DNA from: an uncultured bacterium
GTDB taxonomy: Bacteria > Bacillota_I > Bacilli_A > Acholeplasmatales > Anaeroplasmataceae
Assembly (NCBI GenBank): GCA_949292525.1
Contig: CASEZJ010000008.1
Coordinates: 1-35,390, forward strand
DNA length: 35,390 nt
Reading direction: 5' to 3'
Of the stretch, positions 16,846 through 25,512 are shown piece after piece (positions within the stretch are counted from its first letter, which is position 1; every line of letters begins with the position of its first letter). The translations under genes were made by a program, and so were the position numbers. The notes beneath the pieces are model-generated. The model saw only the letters and a list, made by a program, of their open reading frames with translations, was not told the origin of the DNA and ran no database searches.

Positions 16846-16883
16846 AAAAGCATAAGTGCATTTTGCATATTATGCTTTTTTTT
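16846..16883 (+). terminator. Second hairpin/terminator overlapping the next promoter
   Basis: AAAAGCATAA (16846-16855) pairs with TTATGCTTTT (16870-16879), with inner TGCA/TGCA, followed by T to 16883. The -35 element of the next operon (TTGCAT, 16863-16868) lies within this hairpin, and its TG-extended -10 follows the T-run at once, so terminator and promoter are interleaved. Confidence 0.7.
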
Positions 16884-16891
16884 GTTATAAT
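16863..16891 (+). promoter_or_regulatory. Promoter of the queH-rluB operon
   Basis: TTGCAT (16863-16868), 17 bases, TATAAT (16886-16891) with TG at 16883-16884. The start site should be near 16898, so an ATG at 16900 would have no leader and the ATG at 16915 is favoured for queH. Confidence 0.75.
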
Positions 16892-16914
16892 ATGCTAGAA
16901 TGGTGGTGATTTTG

Positions 16915-17520
16915 ATGATTGATAACTATCATGATTTTAAACGTTTTTTAGAAACAATTAAGGATAAACCAAGATTATTATTACATAGTTGCTGCGGACC
17001 TTGTTCTAGCTATACATTAGAAATGTTAACTAAATATTTTACTGTTACAATTTTTTACACTAATGATAATATATATCCTGCTGAAGAATTTTATTTACGC
17101 TTAGAAGAACAAATTAAAATTATCGATAAAATGCAATTAAAAGTAGAAGTTATAGTCCCACCTTATGAACCAGATGCATATTATTTAGCTATAAAAGGAA
17201 AAGAACAATTAGGCGAGCATAGTAGACGCTGTTACGAATGTTTTACTGAACGTTTAGAAAAGACGGCTCATTATGCTAAACAACATGGATATAGTTATTT
17301 TTCAACCACTTTATCAATATCACCATATAAAAATAGCGATTGGTTGAATGAAATTGGTTACAATTTAGAAAAAAAATATAATATAAATTATCTCTATTCA
17401 AATTTTAAAAAAGAAGAAGGTTATAAAAAAAGTATAATCTATTCAAAAAAATATGAAATTTATCGTCAAGATTATTGTGGTTGTGTTTATTCAAAAAATG
17501 AAAGGAGGAATCAAGAATGA
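16915..17520 (+). CDS. queH: Epoxyqueuosine reductase QueH
   Basis: QueH reduces epoxyqueuosine to queuosine at position 34 of tRNAs with GUN anticodons; it is the cobalamin-independent alternative to QueG. The 201-residue protein has the QueH (formerly DUF208) cysteines: CCGPC (26-30) near the N-terminus, CYEC in the middle and a C-terminal CGC, which bind a [4Fe-4S] cluster and a mononuclear iron. Other family marks are FYTNDNIYPAEEF and FSTTLSISPYKNSDW. ATG 16900 is possible, but GGTGGTGAT (16902-16910) fits ATG 16915. It overlaps the patatin gene by 4 bases (ATGA). Other queuosine genes are absent here, so queuine may be salvaged (inference). Confidence 0.95.
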   Translation: MIDNYHDFKRFLETIKDKPRLLLHSCCGPCSSYTLEMLTKYFTVTIFYTNDNIYPAEEFYLRLEEQIKIIDKMQLKVEVIVPPYEPDAYYLAIKGKEQLGEHSRRCYECFTERLEKTAHYAKQHGYSYFSTTLSISPYKNSDWLNEIGYNLEKKYNINYLYSNFKKEEGYKKSIIYSKKYEIYRQDYCGCVYSKNERRNQE

Positions 17521-18854
17521 AGCGAGCATTAGCACTATGTGGTGGTGGTTCTAAGGGTAGTTATGAAATGGGAGTTTGGCAAGCCTTACGCGAATTAAAT
17601 ATTAAATTTGACATAGTTTGTGGCACATCAATTGGAGCGTTAAACGCCGCAATGGTTTGTCAAGATAGATATGAAGAAAACTTAGAGTTATGGAAGAAAA
17701 CAAGGAATGAAACCATTTTAAAAAATCCAATTAACATTGATGAAACATCACTTAAAAAAACCTTCAAAAACATGACTGATTTCATCCCTTTTTTAAAGAA
17801 TTACATCAAAGATAAAGGCGCTGATATAACCCCATTTCGTCAAACTTTAGATTATTATATCGATGAAGATAAAATAATTAATTCGAAAATGGACATTGGG
17901 GTAGTATGTGTATCTTTCCCTGGATTTAAGCCATATTTAATTAATTTAAAAGAAGTAAAAAAAGAACATATTAAAAGCTTTATATTAGCTTCAGCCTCTT
18001 GTTTCCCCCTTTTTCCAATTTGCAAAATCGATAATGTGAATTATATCGATGGTGGTTATTATGATAATTTGCCGATTGACTTTTGCCTAGATTTTGGAGC
18101 TCATGAAATTGTGGCTGTTGATCTAAACTTTAATATAACTCATAAAGAATATTTACATAAGCCTTTTGTTACATATATTCATCCTTCTTGGGATTTAGGT
18201 GGTTTTTTTAATTTCAATGAAGAATTAATTAATAACAATATCACTCTAGGTTATAATGATACATTAAAAAAATACGGTAAATATATAGGCTTTAGATATA
18301 CTTTTTATAAAGAAGACATCAATTATATATCTAAGAAGTTTATTACTATTTTAGCTAACATAATTAAAGATTTTAAAAAAAGTAAAATTAAATCTTTATA
18401 TAAAGATGAAATTTCTTTATATGAAATATTAGAAAAATATACATATAAAGAAAGTATGAGTTATGAAGATTATTATTTAAGAGCTATTGAAGAATTATTA
18501 GAATATATGAATATTGATCATTTAAAAGTTTATAAAATAAATTCTCTTTGTAAAATGTTAGAGAAAAAAGTTATTAATTATAAAGTAGTAGAACAAGATT
18601 TATTTACTAAATATACTGAACAAAAAACACGTTTAAAAAAACGGGAATATTTAAGCAAATGTGCTATAAATGATATTTTAACTTTAGGATATAACCAAAT
18701 AACAAGTGGCAAAATTTTAACTAAAGATTTTGTTTTAGACGTTTTAGCAGTTAATTCATATGTAGTTATATATTTGATATTAGAAATGGTTTGGAGTGAT
18801 ATAGATGCTGAGGAAGAAAAAAACTTTGGTTTTACCTTTGAATTTGAAGATTAA
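17517..18854 (+). CDS. Patatin-like phospholipase
   Basis: A 445-residue protein with an N-terminal patatin domain, a serine-aspartate dyad lipid acyl hydrolase. The oxyanion loop is CGGGSKG (8-14), the nucleophile elbow is GTSIG (36-40, S38) and the catalytic aspartate lies in YIDGGYYDNLP (D178). The first about 250 residues are the enzyme, resembling RssA/YlbK types. The remaining 200 residues are a lysine-rich helical extension not usual in short bacterial patatins and not recognised. It has no signal peptide or membrane helix, so it probably acts on the inner membrane or cytosolic lipids. GGAGG lies 10 bases before the ATG. Its 3' end overlaps the next gene by 50 bases. Confidence 0.9.
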   Translation: MKRALALCGGGSKGSYEMGVWQALRELNIKFDIVCGTSIGALNAAMVCQDRYEENLELWKKTRNETILKNPINIDETSLKKTFKNMTDFIPFLKNYIKDKGADITPFRQTLDYYIDEDKIINSKMDIGVVCVSFPGFKPYLINLKEVKKEHIKSFILASASCFPLFPICKIDNVNYIDGGYYDNLPIDFCLDFGAHEIVAVDLNFNITHKEYLHKPFVTYIHPSWDLGGFFNFNEELINNNITLGYNDTLKKYGKYIGFRYTFYKEDINYISKKFITILANIIKDFKKSKIKSLYKDEISLYEILEKYTYKESMSYEDYYLRAIEELLEYMNIDHLKVYKINSLCKMLEKKVINYKVVEQDLFTKYTEQKTRLKKREYLSKCAINDILTLGYNQITSGKILTKDFVLDVLAVNSYVVIYLILEMVWSDIDAEEEKNFGFTFEFED

Positions 18855-19908
18855 AGGTCGTTTTCTTTTCATCTCAGATATTCATGGCGATTTAGATTTA
18901 TTAAAACTAGCTTTAAAAGAAGTTAATTTTTGTGAAGATGATGTCTTATTTTTATTAGGTGATATCATTGAAAAAGGTGATCAAAATATTGCCATACTTG
19001 ATTATTTACTAGATTTAAGAACTAAATATAAAATTTATTTTTTAGCCGGTAATTGTGATGAAGTATTACGCTATATTTTACCACCAGTTGATAGAGAAAT
19101 GTTTTTATACTATACATTAGTAAAAAAACATTCCATCATTAATGAAATGGCTAATAAACTAAACATTGAGTTAAAACCAAATATGGATGTCGATCAAGTT
19201 TGTGAAAAGCTATATCAGAATTTCACTAAATATTATGAATTTGTAGACTCTTTTTACGATGTTATTATTCTTAATAATAATTATGTTTTAGTTCATGGTG
19301 GAATAGATGATATTTTAAATATACCATATTATAACCCAAGTATTTTAAAATATGATTCTTTCTATTTAAAGGCTAAACCTACTCCTTATTACCGAATAGT
19401 CGGCCATTTCCCGGTTGTTAATTATTCGCGGACAATTCCCTGTAATAATCCAATTATCGATGAAGAAAAACATGTTATTTGTATAGATGGAGGAAATAAA
19501 GTTAAACCAACAGGACAATTAAATGTTTTGCTTTTAAAGGATGATAAATTTAGCTATATTTATGTAGATAAATACATTAAACAAATATGTAAAACTAATA
19601 TTTTAGATACCTCTATAGCACCATATCATACTAATTCATATTTAGAAAAGGTTAATTATAAAGGCGAAAAAATTGGTGATTTTTACGTTTGTTATAATGA
19701 ACAAGGAATAAAATGTTATGCTTATAAGAGTAATGTTATAATAAGTGATAACAAATTCTTTTGTTATGACGCAACCAATTATTTTATGCCTTTAAAAAAA
19801 GGTGATCGTTATTCTTTAATAGTTAAAGCTGAACCATTTTCGATTGTTAAGAAAGAAGGATATATAGGTTTAGTTAGTACTGAACTTATAACTAATGATG
19901 AATTATAA
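18805..19908 (+). CDS. Calcineurin-like metallophosphoesterase (PPP-type)
   Basis: A 367-residue phosphoesterase resembling protein phosphatases and diadenosine tetraphosphatases of the PPP family. Metal-binding motifs are SDIHGDLD, LLGDIIEKGDQN, AGNCDEVL, VHGGIDDI and a C-terminal GHFPV; this is the full set, in order. GNCD replaces the usual GNHE, so the general-acid histidine is not in its normal place. The region after about residue 250 is an extra domain of unknown role. Despite a 50-base overlap with the patatin gene, ATG 18805 is supported by GGAG placed 8 bases upstream. The substrate (protein, nucleotide or other) is not decidable from sequence. Confidence 0.88.
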   Translation: MLRKKKTLVLPLNLKIKGRFLFISDIHGDLDLLKLALKEVNFCEDDVLFLLGDIIEKGDQNIAILDYLLDLRTKYKIYFLAGNCDEVLRYILPPVDREMFLYYTLVKKHSIINEMANKLNIELKPNMDVDQVCEKLYQNFTKYYEFVDSFYDVIILNNNYVLVHGGIDDILNIPYYNPSILKYDSFYLKAKPTPYYRIVGHFPVVNYSRTIPCNNPIIDEEKHVICIDGGNKVKPTGQLNVLLLKDDKFSYIYVDKYIKQICKTNILDTSIAPYHTNSYLEKVNYKGEKIGDFYVCYNEQGIKCYAYKSNVIISDNKFFCYDATNYFMPLKKGDRYSLIVKAEPFSIVKKEGYIGLVSTELITNDEL

Positions 19909-20710
19909 AATAAATAATGAATTTGTTAATTTAACTTTAAATGATTTTTTAAAAGAATATCATTTAGGTAATAGTCAAATCTATAAACTATTCCTAAATT
20001 CAGCAATTAAAGTCAATGGACAAGATAAAACAAAAGATTATAAGCTACAACTTGGTGATTTAATAACTATAATTCAACAAGAAAATGATATAACTCCATA
20101 TAATTATCAACTATCTATAATTTATGAAGATGATTATTTATTAATTATTGATAAACCTTATGGTTATACTATTCATGGTGAATTTAACTCTTGTGATAAT
20201 ATGGTTGCTGCTTATTATTTAAGTAAGGGGCTAAATATAAAAGTTAGACATGTACATCGTTTAGATAGAGAAACAACGGGAATCTTAATTTATGCTAAAG
20301 ATATTTTAACTGAAACTTATTTTAATTATCATTTAGATAAACATGATTTTATAAGATTATATTTAGCTAAAGTTCAAGGTGAAGTTAAAACCGCTGGAGT
20401 AATAGAGAAAAATATAGGAAAAAACAGACATAAAAATAATGAATATATAATTACTAAAAATGGAAAATATGCAAAAACATATTATCAAGTTTTAAGTAAA
20501 AATAAAAAAGAAAGTCTTTTACTAGTTAAACTAGAAACAGGTAGAACTCATCAAATTAGAGTTCATTTAAAAAGTATAGGTCACCCTTTAATTAATGATC
20601 CTATTTATAATCCTGGTTTAGGGAAAATGTATTTACGTTCCTATGAATTCACTTTTGTTCATCCATTTACTAAAAAAACAATTAATATTGAGGCTAAGTA
20701 TGCGAAATAA
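19895..20710 (+). CDS. RluA-family pseudouridine synthase
   Basis: A 271-residue RNA pseudouridine synthase that isomerises uridines in rRNA and/or tRNA. An S4-like RNA-binding segment (about 1-60) precedes the catalytic domain. The catalytic aspartate is D124 in VHRLDRETTG; LIIDKPYGYTIHG and LETGRTHQIRVHLKSIGHPLINDP are further RluA signatures. It overlaps the phosphoesterase gene by 14 bases. Two adjacent ATG codons (19895, 19898) cannot be separated, since no strong ribosome binding site is visible, so translation is probably coupled. The target position is not predictable; RluD-like 23S rRNA modification is the default guess. Confidence 0.93.
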   Translation: MMNYKINNEFVNLTLNDFLKEYHLGNSQIYKLFLNSAIKVNGQDKTKDYKLQLGDLITIIQQENDITPYNYQLSIIYEDDYLLIIDKPYGYTIHGEFNSCDNMVAAYYLSKGLNIKVRHVHRLDRETTGILIYAKDILTETYFNYHLDKHDFIRLYLAKVQGEVKTAGVIEKNIGKNRHKNNEYIITKNGKYAKTYYQVLSKNKKESLLLVKLETGRTHQIRVHLKSIGHPLINDPIYNPGLGKMYLRSYEFTFVHPFTKKTINIEAKYAK

Positions 20711-21302
20711 AATTATTATTTTAACAGGTTTAGGTTTGATTTTATTATTTTTAATAGGCGTTATTTTATATAATGAAATCCCTCGCTTTACATATACCTA
20801 TAACGAAGATTTAAGTGGATATGTTATAACTAAATGTCATGGCAATGTTAAAAAATATACCATTCCTAAAATGTATAAAGATAAAGAAGTAGTTGGGATT
20901 GCAAGAGATGTTTTTAGAGATAAGACTAATTTAGAAGAATTAGACTTATCAGAAACAAATATTGAAAATATAGGAATAGCCTGTTTTAGTGGCTGTTATA
21001 ATCTTAAAAAAATAACATTCAATCAAGAAATAAATTATATTGCTAATAACGCTTTTTTTGGCTGTTCTAAATTAGAAGAAATCGATCTTAATAACACTAA
21101 TTTACTTGTTTTAGGTGGTAGTGTTTTCTTTGATTGTATTAATTTAAAAAAAGTTAGTCTACCTAGTGGCTTAGAAGAAGTTGGTAGTTATGCATTTTAT
21201 AATACTAGTTTAGAAGAGTTAAATATTTATGAACAAACTATTTTGCTTGATGATGCTTTGTTAGGTGTAGATGAAACGATAATAAATTATTTAGGAGAAT
21301 GA
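20700..21302 (+). CDS. Membrane-anchored BspA-type leucine-rich repeat protein
   Basis: A 200-residue protein. An N-terminal helix (about 4-22, IIILTGLGLILLFLIGVIL) is an uncleaved signal anchor. The rest, outside the cell, holds four to five BspA/Treponema-type leucine-rich repeats of about 22-24 residues (cores NLEELDLSETNIENIGIACF, NLKKITF...IANNAFFGC, KLEEIDL...VFFDC, NLKKVSLPSGLEEVGSYAFY). Such repeats mediate protein or surface binding. An in-frame ATG at 20643 exists, but GAGG at 20690-20693 is 6 bases from ATG 20700, which also places the signal anchor at the N-terminus. Its placement between two pseudouridine synthase genes is odd. Confidence 0.85.
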   Translation: MRNKIIILTGLGLILLFLIGVILYNEIPRFTYTYNEDLSGYVITKCHGNVKKYTIPKMYKDKEVVGIARDVFRDKTNLEELDLSETNIENIGIACFSGCYNLKKITFNQEINYIANNAFFGCSKLEEIDLNNTNLLVLGGSVFFDCINLKKVSLPSGLEEVGSYAFYNTSLEELNIYEQTILLDDALLGVDETIINYLGE

Positions 21303-21303
21303 A

Positions 21304-22020
21304 ATGGAAAGATTACAAAAAGTATTAGCAGAAAGAGGAGTGGCCTCAAGAAGAAAATCAGAAGAGCTAATTTTAGCAGGTCGAGTAAAAGTAGATGGCA
21401 AGGTTATAACTGAATTAGGATTTAAAGTTGGTAATAAAGCCCAAATTTTAGTTGATGGCAAAGAAGTCTTTGCTAATGAAAAAAAATATTATGTTTTAAA
21501 CAAACCAGAAGGCTATTTAACGACATTAGCCGATCCATTTAAAAGAAGAACTATAGCCGATTTATTTACTCAAAAAATGAGAGATGAAAGAGTTTATCCA
21601 ATTGGAAGACTAGACTATGAATCTAGCGGTGTAATTCTTTTAACTAATGATGGTACTTTAGCTAATAAGCTGATTAAGAATAATGATAATATAGAAAAAA
21701 TATATCATTTAAGAGTTTTTGGTATCATAACTCAAGGAATCGTAGAAAAGTTGTTAAAAGGTATAATCATTGATGATTTATTAACTAAAGTAACTAAAAT
21801 AGAAAATATTAAAATCGATAAAAAAACAAATCAGTCTGAATGTCAAATAACTATTTATGATGGCAAAAATCGCCAAATAAGAAATATGATTGCAAGTTTA
21901 GGTCTAAAAATTAAATGGGTTAAACGCCTGAGCTATGCTTCTATTACTAGTGATAATTTAGCTAGTGGTGAAATTAGGCCGCTTAAACCACATGAAATAA
22001 AAAAACTTTATGTCTTATAG
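21304..22020 (+). CDS. rluB: RsuA/RluB-family pseudouridine synthase
   Basis: A 238-residue pseudouridine synthase. The S4 domain (1-60: MERLQKVLAERGVASRRKSE, GRVKVDG) binds RNA; the catalytic core has D104 in IGRLDYESSGVILLTNDG and YVLNKPEG upstream. The domain layout and length fit RluB (23S rRNA U2605) better than RsuA, but the target is inferred from the family. It is last in the six-gene run from queH. GGAG lies in the end of the LRR gene, one base apart from this start. In many Firmicutes rluB is beside scpA/scpB, which are not seen here. Confidence 0.93.
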   Translation: MERLQKVLAERGVASRRKSEELILAGRVKVDGKVITELGFKVGNKAQILVDGKEVFANEKKYYVLNKPEGYLTTLADPFKRRTIADLFTQKMRDERVYPIGRLDYESSGVILLTNDGTLANKLIKNNDNIEKIYHLRVFGIITQGIVEKLLKGIIIDDLLTKVTKIENIKIDKKTNQSECQITIYDGKNRQIRNMIASLGLKIKWVKRLSYASITSDNLASGEIRPLKPHEIKKLYVL

Positions 22021-22040
22021 TTTATTTATTGATTATTTTA

Positions 22041-22049
22041 TGCTATAAT
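22041..22049 (+). promoter_or_regulatory. Extended -10 promoter of the cmk-S1 gene
   Basis: TGCTATAAT (22041-22049), with weak -35 TTTATT (22021-22026). The start site near 22056 lies after the ATG at 22052, which rules that codon out and supports ATG 22073. Confidence 0.7.
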
Positions 22050-22072
22050 TTATGAAGTTAGGAGTGTTAATA

Positions 22073-24130
22073 ATGGCAATACAAATAGCTATAGACGGGC
22101 CAGCTGGTTCAGGTAAATCATCAATATGTAAATTAGTAGCAAAAGAGTTGAATTTTACCCATATTGATACGGGGGCGATGTTTAGAGCTATAACACTCTA
22201 TGCTTTAAGAAAAAAAATCGATTTAACTAATGAAGATGAATATGACTTTTTAGATGATATAAAGCTTTCATATAAGGCCAATAAAATATATTTAAATAAA
22301 GAAGATGTCTCTACTTTAATTCGGGAAACTGATGTTACTAATAATGTATCACAGGTTAGTAAAATTAAAAAAGTTAGAGAAAAAATGTTAGTGTTAGAAC
22401 GTGATTTAGCTAGCAAAGGTAACATTTTGATGGATGGCCGTGATATTGGTTCTGTGGTTTTACCTAATGCTGATGTTAAGATTTATTTAACAGCATCAGT
22501 TGAAGCTAGAGCTAAAAGACGCTATGCTGAATTAAAATTAAAAAATGAAAATATTACTTTAGATGAAGTAATAGAAGATATAATTATTCGTGATAAAAAG
22601 GATTCAACTAGAGAAATAGCTCCTTTAAAACAAGCTAGTGATGCCATATTAGTTGATACAACAAATATGACAATTAGTGAAGTTTGTGAGCAAATAATAA
22701 AGATAGTTAAAGATAAGGTAGGTAATATTATGAATGAAGAAAAAGAAATAACTAGTATGGATGAAGTTGAATTTGGCAAAAAACTTCGTAAAGGTCAAAT
22801 TGTAAAAGGAGTTGTTGTTGCTGTAGATGATAATGTATGTTATTTAGATTTACATGAATTTACAGAAGGCCAAATTTATTTAGACCATTTTACTTTAGAC
22901 AAAACTCAAACATCTTTAAAACATTTAGTTTCTGTTGGAGATGAAATTGAAGTTGAAATAACAGAAATTAAAGAAGGCGATGCTAGTGGCGAAATTTTAT
23001 GTTCACGTTTACGTTTATTACGTAATGAAAAATTCAATAATTTAGTAGCTTTAGTTGAAACAAAAGAACCTATTACGGTAAAGGTAACCCAAGTTTTAAA
23101 AGATAATAAAGGCTACTTAGTTGATTATGAAGGTATTAGCTTATTTATGCCTAGAAGTCAAGCGCCTAGAAATGTTAATTTAAATGATGAATTAGAGGGT
23201 ATTCTATTAGAAGTAAATCCAGCTAAAGGTCGAGCAGTATTCTCTAATCGGGCATATGAATCTAGTGTTTTAGCGCAAAATAAAGATGCTGAGCTTCAAA
23301 GTATTCATGAAGGTGATGTTATTTCTGGTGAAGTAGTAAGAATTTTGCCTTTTGCATGTTTTATTAAATTAAATTATGTTCAAGCTATTTTAAGATTATC
23401 TGAAGTTAGCCATACTTATATAAATAAAATTGAAGATGTTTTAAAAGTTGGTGATAAAATTGAAGTTAAGGTTTTATCTATCAAGAATGGTAAGATTTCT
23501 GTTTCTCGTAAAGCTTTATTACCAACACCATTTGAAGCATATGTTAATGAACATAAAGTTGGTGAAACTATAAAAGGTAAAGTAGTTTCAAAACTACCTT
23601 ATGGTATCTTAGTTGAAGTAGCACCTAATGTTAAAGGTTTATTACATCAAAGTGAATATAGTTGGAATCCTAATGATAATTATCAAGCATATGTAAAACT
23701 TGAAGATGAAGTTGAAGTTGTAATTTCAAATATTGATTTAGCAAAACAAAGAATATCTTTATCACGTAAAGCTCTATTAGATAATCCATGGTCACGTGTT
23801 AAAGCTAAAGTTGGTGATGTATGCGATTGTAAAATAGAAGAAGTTACAGAAGATGGTCTTAAAGTTTCTACACTTGGTGTAGATGGTTTTATCCCTAATA
23901 GTGCAATATTAGATAAAGAAGATAAAGGTAAAGTTAGTGATTATTATTCTAATGGGGATAGTGTTAAAGCTATTATTACAGAAATAAAACCTAGAGAATG
24001 GGTTTTACGTTTAAGTGTTAGACGTTTAAAAGCTATAGAAGAAAAGAAAGAAATGGAAAAATATTTAGACGAAAATAATGATAGCTCAAATGTTACTTTA
24101 GGTGACATGTTTAAAGATATTTTAAAATAA
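22073..24130 (+). CDS. Cytidylate kinase fused to an S1-domain protein
   Basis: A 685-residue fusion. Residues 1-218 are a complete cytidylate kinase (CMP/dCMP to CDP/dCDP): P-loop DGPAGSGKSS (8-17), FTHIDTGAMFRAI, LMDGRDIGSVVLPNADVKI, REIAPLKQASDAI. Residues about 240-660 hold four to five S1 RNA-binding repeats (GQIVKGVVVAVDDNVCYLDL, GDVISGEVVRILPFACFIKL, GETIKGKVVSKLPYGILVEV, GDVCDCKIEEVTEDGLKVST), equal to the separate S1-like protein YpfD/RpsA. In Bacillus cmk and ypfD are neighbours upstream of der and gpsA, as here. AGGAG (22060-22064) fits ATG 22073. An in-frame ATG at 22730 with AAGGTAGGT upstream lies exactly at the junction and could yield free S1 protein of 466 residues. Confidence 0.93.
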   Translation: MAIQIAIDGPAGSGKSSICKLVAKELNFTHIDTGAMFRAITLYALRKKIDLTNEDEYDFLDDIKLSYKANKIYLNKEDVSTLIRETDVTNNVSQVSKIKKVREKMLVLERDLASKGNILMDGRDIGSVVLPNADVKIYLTASVEARAKRRYAELKLKNENITLDEVIEDIIIRDKKDSTREIAPLKQASDAILVDTTNMTISEVCEQIIKIVKDKVGNIMNEEKEITSMDEVEFGKKLRKGQIVKGVVVAVDDNVCYLDLHEFTEGQIYLDHFTLDKTQTSLKHLVSVGDEIEVEITEIKEGDASGEILCSRLRLLRNEKFNNLVALVETKEPITVKVTQVLKDNKGYLVDYEGISLFMPRSQAPRNVNLNDELEGILLEVNPAKGRAVFSNRAYESSVLAQNKDAELQSIHEGDVISGEVVRILPFACFIKLNYVQAILRLSEVSHTYINKIEDVLKVGDKIEVKVLSIKNGKISVSRKALLPTPFEAYVNEHKVGETIKGKVVSKLPYGILVEVAPNVKGLLHQSEYSWNPNDNYQAYVKLEDEVEVVISNIDLAKQRISLSRKALLDNPWSRVKAKVGDVCDCKIEEVTEDGLKVSTLGVDGFIPNSAILDKEDKGKVSDYYSNGDSVKAIITEIKPREWVLRLSVRRLKAIEEKKEMEKYLDENNDSSNVTLGDMFKDILK
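22715..22732 (+). promoter_or_regulatory. Internal translation start between kinase and S1 parts
   Basis: AAGGTAGGT (22715-22723) precedes in-frame ATG 22730 (codon 220 of the fusion), and the following residues MNEEKEITSMDEVEFG look like the natural N-terminus of a stand-alone S1-like protein. It is probably a relic or a still-used internal start. Confidence 0.5.
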
Positions 24131-24136
24131 TATAAT

Positions 24137-24190
24137 TAATAGTTCTATCCTTGCTAATATAAATTAGTTAGTGAGCTTAGAACTATTTTT
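24137..24190 (+). terminator. Branched hairpin between cmk-S1 and der
   Basis: TAATAGTTCT (24137-24146) pairs with AGAACTATT (24179-24187), followed by T to 24190. An inner hairpin CTAAT-ATAA-ATTAG (24154-24167) makes a two-level structure. It acts as a terminator or partial terminator; no strong promoter for der is seen after it. Confidence 0.65.
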
Positions 24191-24207
24191 AATAAGGATG
24201 TGATTTT

Positions 24208-25512
24208 ATGTTGCCTAAAGTGGCAATTGTTGGTAGACCTAATGTTGGTAAATCAAGTTTGTTTAATCGAATAATAGGTACACGTTTATCAATAACAGAT
24301 GATAAACCAGGGGTTACAAGAGATAGAATATATGCTAAAGCTACTTGGTTAACACATGATTTTTATGTTATTGATACTGGGGGAATAGAAATTAAAGATG
24401 CTCCTTTTCAAGTAGAAATCAAAGCTCAAGTAGAAATAGCTATTGAAGAAGCTGATATAATCATCTTTTTAGTTGATTGTCGTGCTCAATTAACAGATGA
24501 TGATAATTATATTGCTAAAATGCTTTATAAAGTAAAAAAAGATGTAATCGTAGCTGTGAATAAAGTCGATGATGAAAAATTTAAAGATAACATTTATGAT
24601 TTTTATAGCTTAGGATTTGGTGATATTTACCCTATTTCTACTCAGCATGGTATTGGGCTTGGTGATTTATTAGATGAGGTTGTAGCGCATTTTGATAAAT
24701 TAGATACTAAGGAAGAAGAAAAAGCAATTAAATTTTCTTTAATTGGTAGACCTAATGTTGGAAAATCTAGTTTAGTTAACGCTATATTAAAAGAAAATAG
24801 AGTGATTGTTTCAAATATTTCTGGTACTACAAGAGATTCAATAGATGAAAAATTTCAATATGAGAATGAAGATTATGTTATCATCGATACTGCAGGTCTA
24901 AAAAAACGTGGTAAAATATATGAAAATCTAGATAAATATGCGCAAATTAGGACAATTGATGCGATCTTACGTTCAGATATTGTTTTATTAGTACTAGATG
25001 CTTCAACTGGTATAATTGAACAAGATCTCCATGTTGGTCAATATATTGATATGTATAATAAACCATGTATTATCGTAGTAAATAAATGGGATTTAATAAA
25101 AAAAGAAACAAATACGATGCAAGAATTTGAACGCGATATTAGGGATAAGTTTAAATATTTAGATTATGCTCCAATCGTATTTTTGTCAGCTTTAACAAAA
25201 TCTAGAATTACAACTTTATTTCCAATGTTAAAATTGACAGACGAAGCTTATAAAAGAAGAATTCAAACTTCAGTTCTAAATGATGTGATAATTGATGCTT
25301 ATCAAATGAATTTGCCTTCATTCTTTAATGGTGGAAAATTGAAGATATATTATGCTACTCAAGTAGGGGTTTGTCCGCCGACATTTGCGATTTTTGTTAA
25401 TGATGAAAATTATGTTCACTTTTCATATAAAAGATATTTAGAAAATCAAATCAGAAAGAATTTTTCTTTTTTCGCAACACCGATAAAAATAGAATTTAGG
25501 AGGCGAGATTGA
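24208..25512 (+). CDS. der: Ribosome-assembly GTPase Der (EngA)
   Basis: Der is an essential double GTPase that helps mature the 50S subunit. The 434 residues contain two G domains in tandem, each with GRPNVGKSS (9-17 and 180-188), the second with VNKWD and the first with VNKVDD, plus DTGG/DTAG G3 motifs, then a C-terminal KH-like domain (about 355-434, ending KIEFRRRD). AAGGATGTGAT precedes the ATG. The stop overlaps the gpsA start by one base. The order cmk/S1-der-gpsA-HU is the ancestral Firmicute layout. Confidence 0.98.
   Translation: MLPKVAIVGRPNVGKSSLFNRIIGTRLSITDDKPGVTRDRIYAKATWLTHDFYVIDTGGIEIKDAPFQVEIKAQVEIAIEEADIIIFLVDCRAQLTDDDNYIAKMLYKVKKDVIVAVNKVDDEKFKDNIYDFYSLGFGDIYPISTQHGIGLGDLLDEVVAHFDKLDTKEEEKAIKFSLIGRPNVGKSSLVNAILKENRVIVSNISGTTRDSIDEKFQYENEDYVIIDTAGLKKRGKIYENLDKYAQIRTIDAILRSDIVLLVLDASTGIIEQDLHVGQYIDMYNKPCIIVVNKWDLIKKETNTMQEFERDIRDKFKYLDYAPIVFLSALTKSRITTLFPMLKLTDEAYKRRIQTSVLNDVIIDAYQMNLPSFFNGGKLKIYYATQVGVCPPTFAIFVNDENYVHFSYKRYLENQIRKNFSFFATPIKIEFRRRD

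Noticed and set aside
20643-20699. Upstream ATG for the leucine-rich-repeat protein
   Set aside because: It would add a stretch read from the RluA gene in another frame and bury the signal anchor; GAGG fits ATG 20700.
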